Shown: one piece after another, positions 8,450-17,327 of the stretch | Layout of the letters: every line of letters starts with the position of its first letter | How positions within the stretch are numbered: position 1 is the first letter of the stretch | NCBI RefSeq assembly: GCF_900103865.1 | Contig: NZ_FNII01000012.1 | Location: forward strand, 1 to 64,000 | Direction: 5' to 3' | Length of the DNA stretch: 64,000 nucleotides | Origin: Vreelandella arcis | GTDB lineage: Bacteria > Pseudomonadota > Gammaproteobacteria > Pseudomonadales > Halomonadaceae | The notes under the pieces: model-generated | The model's input: only the letters and a program-made list of their open reading frames with translations | The model's database searches: none | Told to the model about the DNA's origin: nothing | Translations under genes and position numbers: made by a program

Positions 8450-9075
8450 TCGATGCGATCCGCCATGGCGTTGATGGCCGCTACCGTCACGGCGCTGCCG
8501 CCCAGACGACCGCGGACGATACAGCTGGGCAGTGCGGGATTCGCCAACAGCGCTTCCTTGGATTCCGCCGCGCCGACAAAGCCTACCGGACAGCCGATAA
8601 TCGCCGCCGGGCGTGGGCACGCCGGGTCTTCGAGCATATTGAGCAGATGAAACAGCGCGGTGGGCGCATTGCCAATGGCGACCACGGCGCCTTCCAGGTG
8701 CGGCCGCCACAGCTCCAGCGCCGCCGCCGAGCGGGTGTTGGCCATTTCCTGAGCGAGGCCGGGCGTGCGCTCATCGTTGAGGGTGCAGATGACCTCATTG
8801 TCAGCGGGCAGCCGCTTGCGGGTGATGCCTTCCGAGACCATTCGAGCATCACAGAGGATCGGTGCGCCCTGCTCTAACGCGGTGCGCGCACGATTGACCA
8901 CGTCGTTTTGAAAATGAATATGCGCGGCCAATTCCACCAGCCCAGCGGCGTGAATCATACGCACCGCCACGGTCTCTTCTTCCACTGAAAAGCGGCCAAG
9001 CTCGGCTTCACTGCGAATAATCGCAAACGACTCCCGGTAAATCGCCGGGCCACTGGTTTCGTACTTATAGGGCAC
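8446..9075 (-). CDS. cobH: Precorrin-8X methylmutase
   Basis: CobH moves a methyl group from C-11 to C-12 of precorrin-8 to form hydrogenobyrinate. The 209-residue protein starts at a GTG (9075) preceded by GGAGAG at 5 to 6 bases. His42 in RMIHAAG corresponds to the catalytic histidine of the family, and the motifs ILCDARMV and IGCPVGFVGAAESKEAL are conserved. It is followed by cobI with a four-base overlap. It is separated from cobG upstream by 185 bases holding a long inverted repeat, so it may be partly uncoupled from the upstream genes. Confidence 0.95.
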   Translation of the reverse strand: MPYKYETSGPAIYRESFAIIRSEAELGRFSVEEETVAVRMIHAAGLVELAAHIHFQNDVVNRARTALEQGAPILCDARMVSEGITRKRLPADNEVICTLNDERTPGLAQEMANTRSAAALELWRPHLEGAVVAIGNAPTALFHLLNMLEDPACPRPAAIIGCPVGFVGAAESKEALLANPALPSCIVRGRLGGSAVTVAAINAMADRIE

Positions 9076-9143
9076 CCAAACTCTCCAAATAAACTAATTC
9101 GCAGTTGCTGGTCTGCTTCACAGTTACTGGCCTGCAGACGCCC

Positions 9144-9241
9144 GTGCCAGGGCAGGTTTCCGCGAGGGCGCTGTGAACCCATCCTTGGGCGCTACTTTCG
9201 ACGTCCTGTCGAAAAACCCTCGCTACAACCTGCCCTGGCAC
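9144..9241. repeat. Long inverted repeat between cobG and cobH
   Basis: Arms 9144-9158 (GTGCCAGGGCAGGTT) and 9227-9241 are perfect 15-base complements. Inside them GCGAGGG at 9162-9168 pairs with CCCTCGC at 9217-9223, so the whole 98 bases can fold into one cruciform or hairpin with a structured top. There is no T-tract at its foot, so it is not a standard terminator. It looks like an extragenic palindromic element, and could stabilise or attenuate the transcript between cobG and cobH. Confidence 0.7.
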
Positions 9242-9260
9242 TCAGCTACCGAGGATCAAC

Positions 9261-10427
9261 CTAACTGTTTTCGCTGAAGTTTCTCATAAAATCCACCACC
9301 TCACTCTCCGATAGGCCTGTCTTAACTGGCGTGCTATCGGCACTGCCGTTAACAACAACATTAAAACGACCTGCTTGCCCGACCAAGCACACATCGGCTG
9401 GGTCGCGACGGGCGCAGCCTTTCGTACAGCCTGATATATGTACACTTGTTTCCCCCCAGCCGCTTAGCTTCTCGGCAAGCGGCTGGGTGGCGACACTCGC
9501 CTGTTCGCAAAAGGGCGCGCCGGGGCAGGCGTCCATCGCTAGCCGCGGGTCGCTATTATGACGGATCAAGCCATCCACCGCGGGTAGTGTATCGCAATCC
9601 TGCAACAACAGGCGCCGCCAGGGGGTGACCTGCACAGCACTGATACTTGTTTGCGAGCCACTTGCCGGAAAGAAAGCCTCGCGCAGCGTTTCAGCCGCCA
9701 CCCGGCCAAAGGGAAGTCCCACCACCATGCCTTCGCGATGTTCGCCCAGCGCCAACTTTTCACCGGGGGGTGCAGGGGCGGTATCAGCGGGCGCCCAATC
9801 GGGCAGCGGTGCTGCATGCCGCCGCATACGGCCTGACGCCCAGCCGCCGCTGTCCACGAACCAGTGAGTTAAGCGAATCAGCTGCTCGACGGCGGCCTCG
9901 ATATCGCGCACCGCCGTGCCTAGCGCGTAGCCATCGGCGCGTACCAGCAGGCCGCCTTCCACTGAGCGCTCAATGCGAAAATCGGCAGCGCTGTCACCAA
10001 GCACCGGCGCTTCTCCCGCGTCAATGGCGATACCGACCTTGCCGGGCATGGTGGCTAATTCGCTGCCCCGCGCCTGCAACAAGCGGGCAATGGTATGGGT
10101 GTCATCGCCGTTTTGCCAGGCGGGCGCCAGCATCAGCTGTGGCTGGCGTTCTGCGTCCGGGTCGTCACTCACCAACTGATGCTCGACCAGAAACGCCATC
10201 AGCGGCGGCCAGCTTTCGTTGGTTACGCCACGTAGTTGCAAGTTGGCCCGGCTGGTCAGCTCGATCAAACCGCTGCCGAAGGTCTCGGCGGCCTCGCACA
10301 GTGCCACTACCTGTTGCCGTGAAAGCTGACCCAGCGGCGGGCGCACGCGCACCAGCAGGCCATCGCCGGTGGCCATGGGTCGCCACGCGCCGGGGCACCA
10401 GCCTTTAATGCGCGGGCTGAGCGGCAT
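9261..10427 (-). CDS. cobG: Precorrin-3B synthase
   Basis: CobG is the oxygen-dependent monooxygenase that hydroxylates C-20 of precorrin-3A and forms the gamma-lactone of precorrin-3B; its presence marks the aerobic route. The start at 10427 gives 388 residues (MPLSPRIKGWCPGAWRPM) and overlaps the end of cobN by 23 bases; the frame upstream of it is a shadow of cobN. The protein has two ferredoxin-like and sulfite/nitrite reductase-like repeats. The 4Fe-4S ligands are visible near residues 300-345 as CPGAPFC and GCTKGCA. Length is typical. Confidence 0.94.
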   Translation of the reverse strand: MPLSPRIKGWCPGAWRPMATGDGLLVRVRPPLGQLSRQQVVALCEAAETFGSGLIELTSRANLQLRGVTNESWPPLMAFLVEHQLVSDDPDAERQPQLMLAPAWQNGDDTHTIARLLQARGSELATMPGKVGIAIDAGEAPVLGDSAADFRIERSVEGGLLVRADGYALGTAVRDIEAAVEQLIRLTHWFVDSGGWASGRMRRHAAPLPDWAPADTAPAPPGEKLALGEHREGMVVGLPFGRVAAETLREAFFPASGSQTSISAVQVTPWRRLLLQDCDTLPAVDGLIRHNSDPRLAMDACPGAPFCEQASVATQPLAEKLSGWGETSVHISGCTKGCARRDPADVCLVGQAGRFNVVVNGSADSTPVKTGLSESEVVDFMRNFSENS

Positions 10428-13400
10428 GACCGTTGGTCTCTTTGGCTTCGTCCATTTCCAGCAGCAAGTCTTGCAGCGCCTCACCGTGCTCGCCGGGGGC
10501 TTGCCACATCCCCCGCTGGGCCGCTTCAAGTAAGCGCTCGGCCATCTCTTCCAGGGCGGCCGGGTTGTGCTCGCGCAGGAACTGCTGATTGGCGGCGTCG
10601 AGCACCAGGGCATCGCTCACCTGGGCGTACTGATAGTCGGCAATCAGGTCGGTGGTGGCGTCGTAGGCGAACAGGTAATCCACCGTGGCGGCCATCTCAA
10701 AGGCGCCTTTGTAGCCGTGCTCGCGCATGGCGTGGATCCATTTGGGGTTCAACACGCGCGAGCGAATCACCTTCGCCAGTTCTTCTTTCAGGGTGCGAAT
10801 CTTGGGCATCGCGGGGTTGGCGTGGTCGGCGTGGTAAATCTCCGGGGCCTTTCCACTCAGCGAGCGGCTAGCGTTGGCCATGCCGCCCTGGAAGGCGTAG
10901 TAGGTGTTGGAATCGAGGATATCGTGCTCGCGGTTATCCTGGTTTTGCATCACCGCATCCAGCCCCTGGAGCTGCTGCTCGAACGCCGCCCGCGCGGCGG
11001 TGCCGGAGGCCTTGAACTGGCCGTAGGCGTAGGCGCCTGTCTCCATATAGGCCTCGGCCAAATCGTCGGCGCTGTCCCAGGCGCGGTTTTCAATCAGCCG
11101 GTTAAGGCCTGCACCGTATTCGCCGGGCTTGCTGCCAAATATTCGGTAGCTCGCCTCCTGGGCGGCCATCTCCGGGCTTAGCCCCTGGTTTTCCAGTTCC
11201 TGCTGGCGGGAAAGCACCGCCTCGCGGATGGTGTTGCTGTTGCCCGGCTCTGCATAGCGCGCCACCGCCTGCACGGCGGCGTCAAACAGGCGAATCACAT
11301 TGGGGAAAGCGTCGCGGAAGAACCCGGACACCCGCAGGGTGACGTCGACCCGTGGGCGATTGAGCAGCATTGAGGGGATCACTTCAAAGTCGCTCACCCG
11401 CTGGGAACCCAGCGACCAGATGGGCCGCACGCCCATCAGCGCGAAGGCCTGGGCGATGTCATCGCCGCCGGTGCGCATGGTCGCGGTGCCCCAGATGGAA
11501 AGCCCCAACCGGCGCGGATAGTCGCCGTGATCCTGCAGGTAGCGTTCGACAAACGCCTGGGCGGACTTTTCGCCCAGCGTCCAGGCGGCGGGCGACGGAA
11601 TCGAGCGATTATCGACGCTGAAAAAGTTGCGCCCGGTGGGCAGCGTATCCAGCCGCCCCCGGCTTGGGGCGCCGCTGGGGCCGGCAGGTACGAAAATGCC
11701 CTCCAGGCCGTCGAGCAGCGACTGAATCTCCATCTTCACGCCGCGCTGCATGGTGACCCACAACTGGTCGCGGGCGTAGCGCAGCTGCGCTACCGTATCG
11801 GGATAATCCTGGGCGAGGTCATCCAGGCAGCCGTCTGCCAAGACGTAGTCGGCCACCCAGCGCTCGGCCAGTAGCTCCAGGCGTTCCCGGGCATCCGCCC
11901 CGGTGCGCCAAGGGGTATTAAGCTGCTGGCTTAAAATAGCCGGTTCGGGGCCCTGCCAGGGCTCGTTGCCCGCGGCTAACGGGTCAAAATCCAAGCCTAA
12001 ATCGCTGGCCAGGTTGTGCAGCAAGCCGCGGCTTGCCACCGTTTCGCCCCGGGGTAGCCGCAACAGCGCCACCAAGGTGCCCGCCCGCTTCTCTTCCGGC
12101 GGCAGCGTGCCAAGAATATGCAGGCCGTGACGAATCTGCGATTCCTTGATGTCGCACAGGAAGGTATCCAGCTCGTTGAGAATCTCAGCCTCACATTCAC
12201 CGCTCGCCACGTGGGCCAGCTCATGATCGATACCGGTATCACGCAGGTGGGCGAGAATCTGGCTGCGTATCAGCGCTTCCCGGCGGGGATCCATATCCAG
12301 CGCTTGATAATATTCGTCGGTGAGCGCTTCAAGCTCGGCCATGGCGCCGTAGAGCTCGGCCCGCGCCAGCGGCGGCATCAAATGGTCGATAATCACCGCC
12401 TGACTGCGGCGCTTGGCCTGGGCACCCTCGCCGGGGTCGTTGACGATGAACGGATAAAAGTGCGGCAGCGGCCCCAAAGCAATATCCGGCCAGCAGTCGG
12501 CGCTCAAGGCGATGCTTTTACCCGGCAGCCATTCTAAATTGCCGTGTTTGCCGACGTGGATGATCGCATCGACCTGGTAGTGCTCGCGCAGCCAGAAGTA
12601 AAACGCCAGGTAGCTGTGCGGCGGCACCAGCTCCATATCGTGGTAGGACTGGGTGAGATCATCGATAAAGTCGCGTTCCGGCTGGATACCCACGAAGGTC
12701 TCACCCAGACGAATACCGGCGATCATCAACCGACCCTGGCGGCACTTGGGGTCTTCGTGAGGTGCGCCCCAGCGCGTCCATACGGTTTCCTGAAGCTCAG
12801 TGGGCAGGGTTTGAAACCAGGCCAGATAATCGTCAACGCTGATGCTCTGCCAGCAGGCGCGCTGGTCGAGGCTGCCGTGATCGTTGGTCACCGCACCCTG
12901 AAGCTGGCGGATCAACGCATCGCCATTTTCCGGCAACTCGCTGAGCGGGTAGCCCGCCTCTTTCAGGGCTATGAGAATCTGCAGCGTCGACGCAGGCGTA
13001 TCCAGCCCGACCCCGTTACCGATCCGGCCATCGCGATTGGGGTAGTTGGCCATAATCAGCGCGACACGTTTCTGCCCGTTGGGGGTCAGCCGCAACGAAC
13101 AAATGCGCCGCGCCAGCTCGGCCACAAAGGCGGCCCGCTCCGGGTGGATCACGTGGTGGGTCACCGCCAGCTGGCAGCGCGGGTTGTAGTGGGCTTCGGC
13201 TTTAAAGCCCACCGCCCGAGTGATGATGCGGCCATCCATCTCGGGGAGCACCACCTGCATCGCCACATCGCGACTATGCAGCCCGGCAGCCATGCCCTGC
13301 CAGTCTTCACTGGTGCTGCTGGCAAGTATTGCCTGGAGGACTACCGGACGCCCCACAAAGAGGTTGTCGGGTAATTCCTCCCTCAGAGCATCCAGCCCAT

Positions 13401-14256
13401 CGGCGTTGCGATTGACCGCAAAACTGGTGGTATTGATCACCAGCATGGCGCCGGTCTGCTCAATCAGGTGATTGATAAAATCAATGCACGGCCCTTCTTT
13501 CAGGGAGGCCACGGCCACCGCCAACGGCTCAAGCCCCTGGTCTTTAAGCGCCGCCAGCAAGCCGTCGGGTACGGCGGTGTTTGCCCCCTGCAAATGGCTG
13601 CGATAAAACAGCAGCAGGCACACCGGTCTCCCCGTCCCCGGCACCTGGCGATCACGCCACTCGCTGAGGCTGGACGCCTGCTGCTCCTGGGACGCATAAA
13701 TCACCGCGGGCGGAATGACCTTGGGCTCCTGCCAGTCGCCCAGTTGGCTATCTATACACTGGCTGTCCATATACTCATTGGCGACAAAGCGCAGCAGCTG
13801 CTCGGCGTTATCGACGCCACCCTCTCGCAGGTAGCGCCACACGCGATACGCGTCATCGAAGGGGATGGTGGAATCTTCCAGCAGGGCGTCATCGGGGGCA
13901 TCGCAGCCCGGCACCAGTATCAGCTGGCGCTCGGGTTTTGCCGCCGCCCAGGCCAGCAGGCGTTCGTGGCCATACTGCCAGTAGGCCTTGCCGCCCAGCA
14001 GCGAGACGATGACCAACTGAGCCTTTTCCAGCACCCGATCTTCGTAGAGATCATAGGCGGCCGGTTTTACCAGGTTCATCCAGTTGGCCAGCCGCACCGA
14101 GGGGTATGCCTCGCCCAGGCGATCAACCGCCTGGGCCAGCGCCGAGAGATTGCTATCGGCGGCGGAGAGTATCACGACCTCGGCGGGGCTTTGTTGCAGA
14201 TCGATGATGCCTTCATCATCGACAAAGCCTCCGGGCTTGGCGGCAAATAAGTGCAT
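10405..14256 (-). CDS. cobN: Cobaltochelatase subunit CobN
   Basis: CobN is the large substrate-binding and catalytic subunit that inserts cobalt into hydrogenobyrinic acid a,c-diamide, using ATP hydrolysed by its AAA+ partners. At 1283 residues it has the usual length and the CobN/BchH landmarks: IIHVGKHGNLEWLPGK near residue 560, NPKWIHAMREHGYKGA near 1180, and TLPTGRNFF near 870. The ATG at 14256 overlaps the cobW stop by one base (TAATG). The partner subunits here are not CobS and CobT but the fused ChlI-ChlD protein four genes upstream. Confidence 0.96.
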   Translation of the reverse strand: MHLFAAKPGGFVDDEGIIDLQQSPAEVVILSAADSNLSALAQAVDRLGEAYPSVRLANWMNLVKPAAYDLYEDRVLEKAQLVIVSLLGGKAYWQYGHERLLAWAAAKPERQLILVPGCDAPDDALLEDSTIPFDDAYRVWRYLREGGVDNAEQLLRFVANEYMDSQCIDSQLGDWQEPKVIPPAVIYASQEQQASSLSEWRDRQVPGTGRPVCLLLFYRSHLQGANTAVPDGLLAALKDQGLEPLAVAVASLKEGPCIDFINHLIEQTGAMLVINTTSFAVNRNADGLDALREELPDNLFVGRPVVLQAILASSTSEDWQGMAAGLHSRDVAMQVVLPEMDGRIITRAVGFKAEAHYNPRCQLAVTHHVIHPERAAFVAELARRICSLRLTPNGQKRVALIMANYPNRDGRIGNGVGLDTPASTLQILIALKEAGYPLSELPENGDALIRQLQGAVTNDHGSLDQRACWQSISVDDYLAWFQTLPTELQETVWTRWGAPHEDPKCRQGRLMIAGIRLGETFVGIQPERDFIDDLTQSYHDMELVPPHSYLAFYFWLREHYQVDAIIHVGKHGNLEWLPGKSIALSADCWPDIALGPLPHFYPFIVNDPGEGAQAKRRSQAVIIDHLMPPLARAELYGAMAELEALTDEYYQALDMDPRREALIRSQILAHLRDTGIDHELAHVASGECEAEILNELDTFLCDIKESQIRHGLHILGTLPPEEKRAGTLVALLRLPRGETVASRGLLHNLASDLGLDFDPLAAGNEPWQGPEPAILSQQLNTPWRTGADARERLELLAERWVADYVLADGCLDDLAQDYPDTVAQLRYARDQLWVTMQRGVKMEIQSLLDGLEGIFVPAGPSGAPSRGRLDTLPTGRNFFSVDNRSIPSPAAWTLGEKSAQAFVERYLQDHGDYPRRLGLSIWGTATMRTGGDDIAQAFALMGVRPIWSLGSQRVSDFEVIPSMLLNRPRVDVTLRVSGFFRDAFPNVIRLFDAAVQAVARYAEPGNSNTIREAVLSRQQELENQGLSPEMAAQEASYRIFGSKPGEYGAGLNRLIENRAWDSADDLAEAYMETGAYAYGQFKASGTAARAAFEQQLQGLDAVMQNQDNREHDILDSNTYYAFQGGMANASRSLSGKAPEIYHADHANPAMPKIRTLKEELAKVIRSRVLNPKWIHAMREHGYKGAFEMAATVDYLFAYDATTDLIADYQYAQVSDALVLDAANQQFLREHNPAALEEMAERLLEAAQRGMWQAPGEHGEALQDLLLEMDEAKETNGHAAQPAH

Positions 14257-15377
14257 TAGCTAGCCGTATGCGCCTGTTCAGGGTTCATTTCAGCCGCGGT
14301 AAGCTCGTTTTTCAGCAGTTGGCTATCCAGCGATTTGCCGATGATCACCAGCTGGGTCTGGCGCGTCTCGTCCTGGCTCCATAGCCGATCGAAGTAGCCT
14401 TCCAGGCGCTCGCCAACCGCCTGGATGACCCGGCGCATGGGTTTGCCAGGAATCGCCGCAAAGCCCTTGGCGCGGTAGATTTCGTGGCTTTTCAGCAATT
14501 GCTGGAGCTTGTCGGCCAGGATGTCGCCATCGACTTCACCCAGGGTGATCACGCAAGAATCAAAGTTATCGTGGGCGTGGTCGTGGTGCGCGCCTTCGGC
14601 GTGGTGCTTGTCGTGGTGATTGGTGATGCTATCGATATTTTTTTCGCTGGCCGCGCCAATGCCCATCAGCGCTTCCAGCTGGGTGGTGTCGGTGGTCAAG
14701 GTCTGATCGATAAACAGGGTTTTCACCGACGCCGTCACCCGCGCCTGAATCACCGCTTCCACCTGCGAGCGCTCTTCCGGGCTAAGCAGGTCGGCCTTGC
14801 TGACCAGCACCAGATCCGCCGCGCTGAGCTGGTCATCGAGCAGCTCGCGCAGGCTGGGGTCGTGATCCAGGCTCTCGTCGGCGAGGCGCTGGGCTGCCAC
14901 CTTATCCACGTCGCTGGCATAGCGGCCGGCGGCCACAGCAGGGCCGTCGATCACGGTTATAATCGCATCCACGGTGCAGTGCTGGCGGACGTCGGGCCAG
15001 TTGAACGCCTGTACCAGCGGCTTGGGCAACGCCAGTCCGCTGGTTTCGATCAGGATGTGGTCGATATCGTCGCGGCGGGCGACCAGCTTTTTCATGACCG
15101 GCAGAAACTCTTCTTCCACAGTGCAGCAGATACAGCCGTTGGCCAGTTCATAGATGCTGCCGTCTTCACCGTCTAGCTGCCCGCCTTCGCTGCCCTCTTC
15201 ACACCCCAGCGCACAGCTGCGCAGCAGGCTGGAGTCGATATCCTGCTCGCCGAACTCATTGACGATCACGGCGATCCGCTTGCCGGTCACCTGACGCAGA
15301 ATATTGGCCAGCAGCGTGGTTTTGCCGCTGCCGAGAAAACCGGTCACGACCGTGGCGGGAATCTTATTCAATTGCAT
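14256..15377 (-). CDS. cobW: CobW, G3E-family GTPase linked to cobalt insertion
   Basis: CobW is a COG0523 (G3E) GTPase thought to deliver cobalt to the cobaltochelatase. The 373-residue protein shows the Walker A motif GFLGSGKTTLL near residue 14, the metal-binding CICCTVEEEF near 81-90 with its CxCC, SKADLL near 197 for guanine recognition, and a histidine-rich loop HHDKHHAEGAHHDHAHD near 254-270. Its last codons overlap cobN by one base and its start lies 14 bases inside cobB, so it is firmly in the operon. A zinc-chaperone role cannot be excluded from sequence, but the context favours cobalt. Confidence 0.93.
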   Translation of the reverse strand: MQLNKIPATVVTGFLGSGKTTLLANILRQVTGKRIAVIVNEFGEQDIDSSLLRSCALGCEEGSEGGQLDGEDGSIYELANGCICCTVEEEFLPVMKKLVARRDDIDHILIETSGLALPKPLVQAFNWPDVRQHCTVDAIITVIDGPAVAAGRYASDVDKVAAQRLADESLDHDPSLRELLDDQLSAADLVLVSKADLLSPEERSQVEAVIQARVTASVKTLFIDQTLTTDTTQLEALMGIGAASEKNIDSITNHHDKHHAEGAHHDHAHDNFDSCVITLGEVDGDILADKLQQLLKSHEIYRAKGFAAIPGKPMRRVIQAVGERLEGYFDRLWSQDETRQTQLVIIGKSLDSQLLKNELTAAEMNPEQAHTAS

Positions 15378-16734
15378 GGGTAAATGCCTCGCTGTGTTGC
15401 GGTTCGCAGTACGCCGGGCTGGCAGAAAAGAGCCTTGCCACAGCGTCAGGATTATTAGGGAAAAACAGATGTAAATAGGTCGCCGTCAGGCGCTTTTGAC
15501 GGTAAATCGCCTCCCCCGGCGCGGGGTGGCGCTGACGGCGGCCGTGGCCAATCGGCTCGGGGGTGCCTTCCGCCATGGAGCGGTGGTGCGCATGGCCGCG
15601 AACCGGGCCTTCCGGCAGCTCGGCGGTTTGCATCCCCTGGCAGCCGCGTCGCCCGCGCATGGCCCCATGCCCAGGCAGCAGGCCCAGCATGGTGTGGGTA
15701 ATGTCGTCGTAGTCGGTCAGGGTTTCCAGGCAGTACAGCAGGCCACCACACTCGGCCAGAATGGGCTTGTCGGCGCGGTAAAAAGCCTCAATGGCCGAAC
15801 GCATGGCGCCGTTATCCGCCAGCGTTTGAGCGTGAAGCTCCGGGTAGCCCCCCGGTAGCCACAGGGCGTCGCATTCCGGCAGGTGGCTATCCGTCAGCGG
15901 CGAAAAGAAGCGCAGCGTCGCGCCCATCTGCTCCAGCAGGTCAAGGTTGGCCTGATAGACGAAGCTGAAGGCGGCATCGCGGGCCACGCCAATGGTATGG
16001 CCTTTGAGCAACGGCTTAACGGCCGCAAGTTGTTCCTGGGGGGCAGTAAAAGTCACTGGTGGCAGTGCTGAGAGCGCGTCAAGCAGCCCGGCGGCTTCCA
16101 GCGCTTTAGCACCCGCTTCGAAGCGGGCTTCAAGATCCTCGCGAATCTCCGCCGCCTGCACGAGACCCAGGTGCCGCTCGGGGAGAGACAGCGCGGGGTC
16201 GCGGGGCATAGCGGCCAGCAGAGGGATCGTCGCTGGCAGCGCGCCTTCGATCAGCTCGCGGTGGCGCTGCGAGCCGCAGGCGTTAGCGATCAGCCCGGCG
16301 ATATGGATGTCGTCGCGAAAGCCGACCAATCCCGAGACCAGCGCGGCGGCGGTCTGGGCCATGCCTTTTACGTCCATGACGATCGCCATGGGAATATTAA
16401 ACAAGGCCGCCAGATCGGCGCTGGAGGGCTCGCCGTCGAACAGCCCCATGGCGCCTTCGACTAAAATCAAGTCCGCTTCACAGGCGGCGTCATAAAAGCG
16501 CTGGCGGCAGTAGGCCTCGCCTGCCATCCATAGATCCAGTTGATCCACCGGCTGACCGGAAGCCTGGGAGAGTATCTGCGGATCCAGGTAGTCCGGGCCG
16601 GTCTTGAACACCCGCACCACCTTGCCCTGATTGCGCAGCAGGCGCGCCAGGCCTGCCGTGACGGTGGTTTTGCCCTGGCCTGAGGCCGGGGCGGCGATAA
16701 ACAGCGCGGGACAGCGAACGGTTGGCGTCGTCAT
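15364..16734 (-). CDS. cobB: Cobyrinic (hydrogenobyrinic) acid a,c-diamide synthase
   Basis: CobB amidates the a and c side chains of hydrogenobyrinic acid with glutamine and ATP. The N-terminal half is a P-loop domain with APASGQGKTTVTAGLA near residue 16; the C-terminal half is a class I glutamine amidotransferase with the nucleophile Cys in ILAECGGLLYCLE near residue 330 and the family signature RGRRGCQGMQTAELPEG. The 456-residue length is normal. It overlaps cobO by one base (TGATG) and cobW by 14 bases. Confidence 0.95.
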   Translation of the reverse strand: MTTPTVRCPALFIAAPASGQGKTTVTAGLARLLRNQGKVVRVFKTGPDYLDPQILSQASGQPVDQLDLWMAGEAYCRQRFYDAACEADLILVEGAMGLFDGEPSSADLAALFNIPMAIVMDVKGMAQTAAALVSGLVGFRDDIHIAGLIANACGSQRHRELIEGALPATIPLLAAMPRDPALSLPERHLGLVQAAEIREDLEARFEAGAKALEAAGLLDALSALPPVTFTAPQEQLAAVKPLLKGHTIGVARDAAFSFVYQANLDLLEQMGATLRFFSPLTDSHLPECDALWLPGGYPELHAQTLADNGAMRSAIEAFYRADKPILAECGGLLYCLETLTDYDDITHTMLGLLPGHGAMRGRRGCQGMQTAELPEGPVRGHAHHRSMAEGTPEPIGHGRRQRHPAPGEAIYRQKRLTATYLHLFFPNNPDAVARLFSASPAYCEPQHSEAFTHAIE

Positions 16735-17327
16735 CAGTATTCGATCCCCGCCTGGGCTTTGACGCCGCCGCGAAAAGCGTGGCGCTCGTCCTGGACGACG
16801 CTGATGGTATCGGCGATTTCCTGCAGCGGCGTGGCCATGGTGCGCCCGGTAATAATCACGTTCTGGTGCGCCGGGCGGCGCTTAAGCGCTTCCACCACCG
16901 GCTCGGGGTCGAGATAGCCGTACTTGAACATATAGCTCATCTCGTCCAGCACGATCATATGATAGGCGGGGTTCTCCAGCAGCCCTTTGGCGACGGCCCA
17001 GGCAGCCTCTGCGGCTTCTATATCCCGCTCGCGATTCTGGGTTTCCCAGGTAAAACCGTGGCCCATGATGTGCCAGTCAAGCTTGGGATGATCGCGAAAG
17101 AACAGGTACTCGCCGGTTTCGCGGCGGCCTTTGATGAACTGGATCACCGCGCACTGCTGGCCGTGCCCCAGTGAGCGCGCCATGGTGCCAAAGGCGGAGC
17201 TGCTTTTGCCCTTGCCGTTGCCTTTGAGCAGAATCAGCACGCCGCGCTCTTCCGTCGCCTTGCTGATGCGCTCATCGACCACGTCTTTTTTGCGCTGCAT
17301 GCGATCTAAATGGCTTGCGTCGCTCAT
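16734..17327 (-). CDS. cobO: Cob(I)yrinic acid a,c-diamide adenosyltransferase
   Basis: CobO (BtuR/CobA type) transfers the 5'-deoxyadenosyl group of ATP to cobalt(I) corrinoids. The 197-residue protein has the P-loop LLKGNGKGKSSSAFGTMARS near residue 33, the CAVIQFIKGRRETGEY strand, MIVLDEMSYMFKYGYL and IITGRTMATPLQEIAD. The N-terminal 25 residues are charged and would lie over the nucleotide, as in family members. It overlaps the chelatase gene upstream (ATGA) and cobB downstream (TGATG). Confidence 0.95.
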   Translation of the reverse strand: MSDASHLDRMQRKKDVVDERISKATEERGVLILLKGNGKGKSSSAFGTMARSLGHGQQCAVIQFIKGRRETGEYLFFRDHPKLDWHIMGHGFTWETQNRERDIEAAEAAWAVAKGLLENPAYHMIVLDEMSYMFKYGYLDPEPVVEALKRRPAHQNVIITGRTMATPLQEIADTISVVQDERHAFRGGVKAQAGIEY

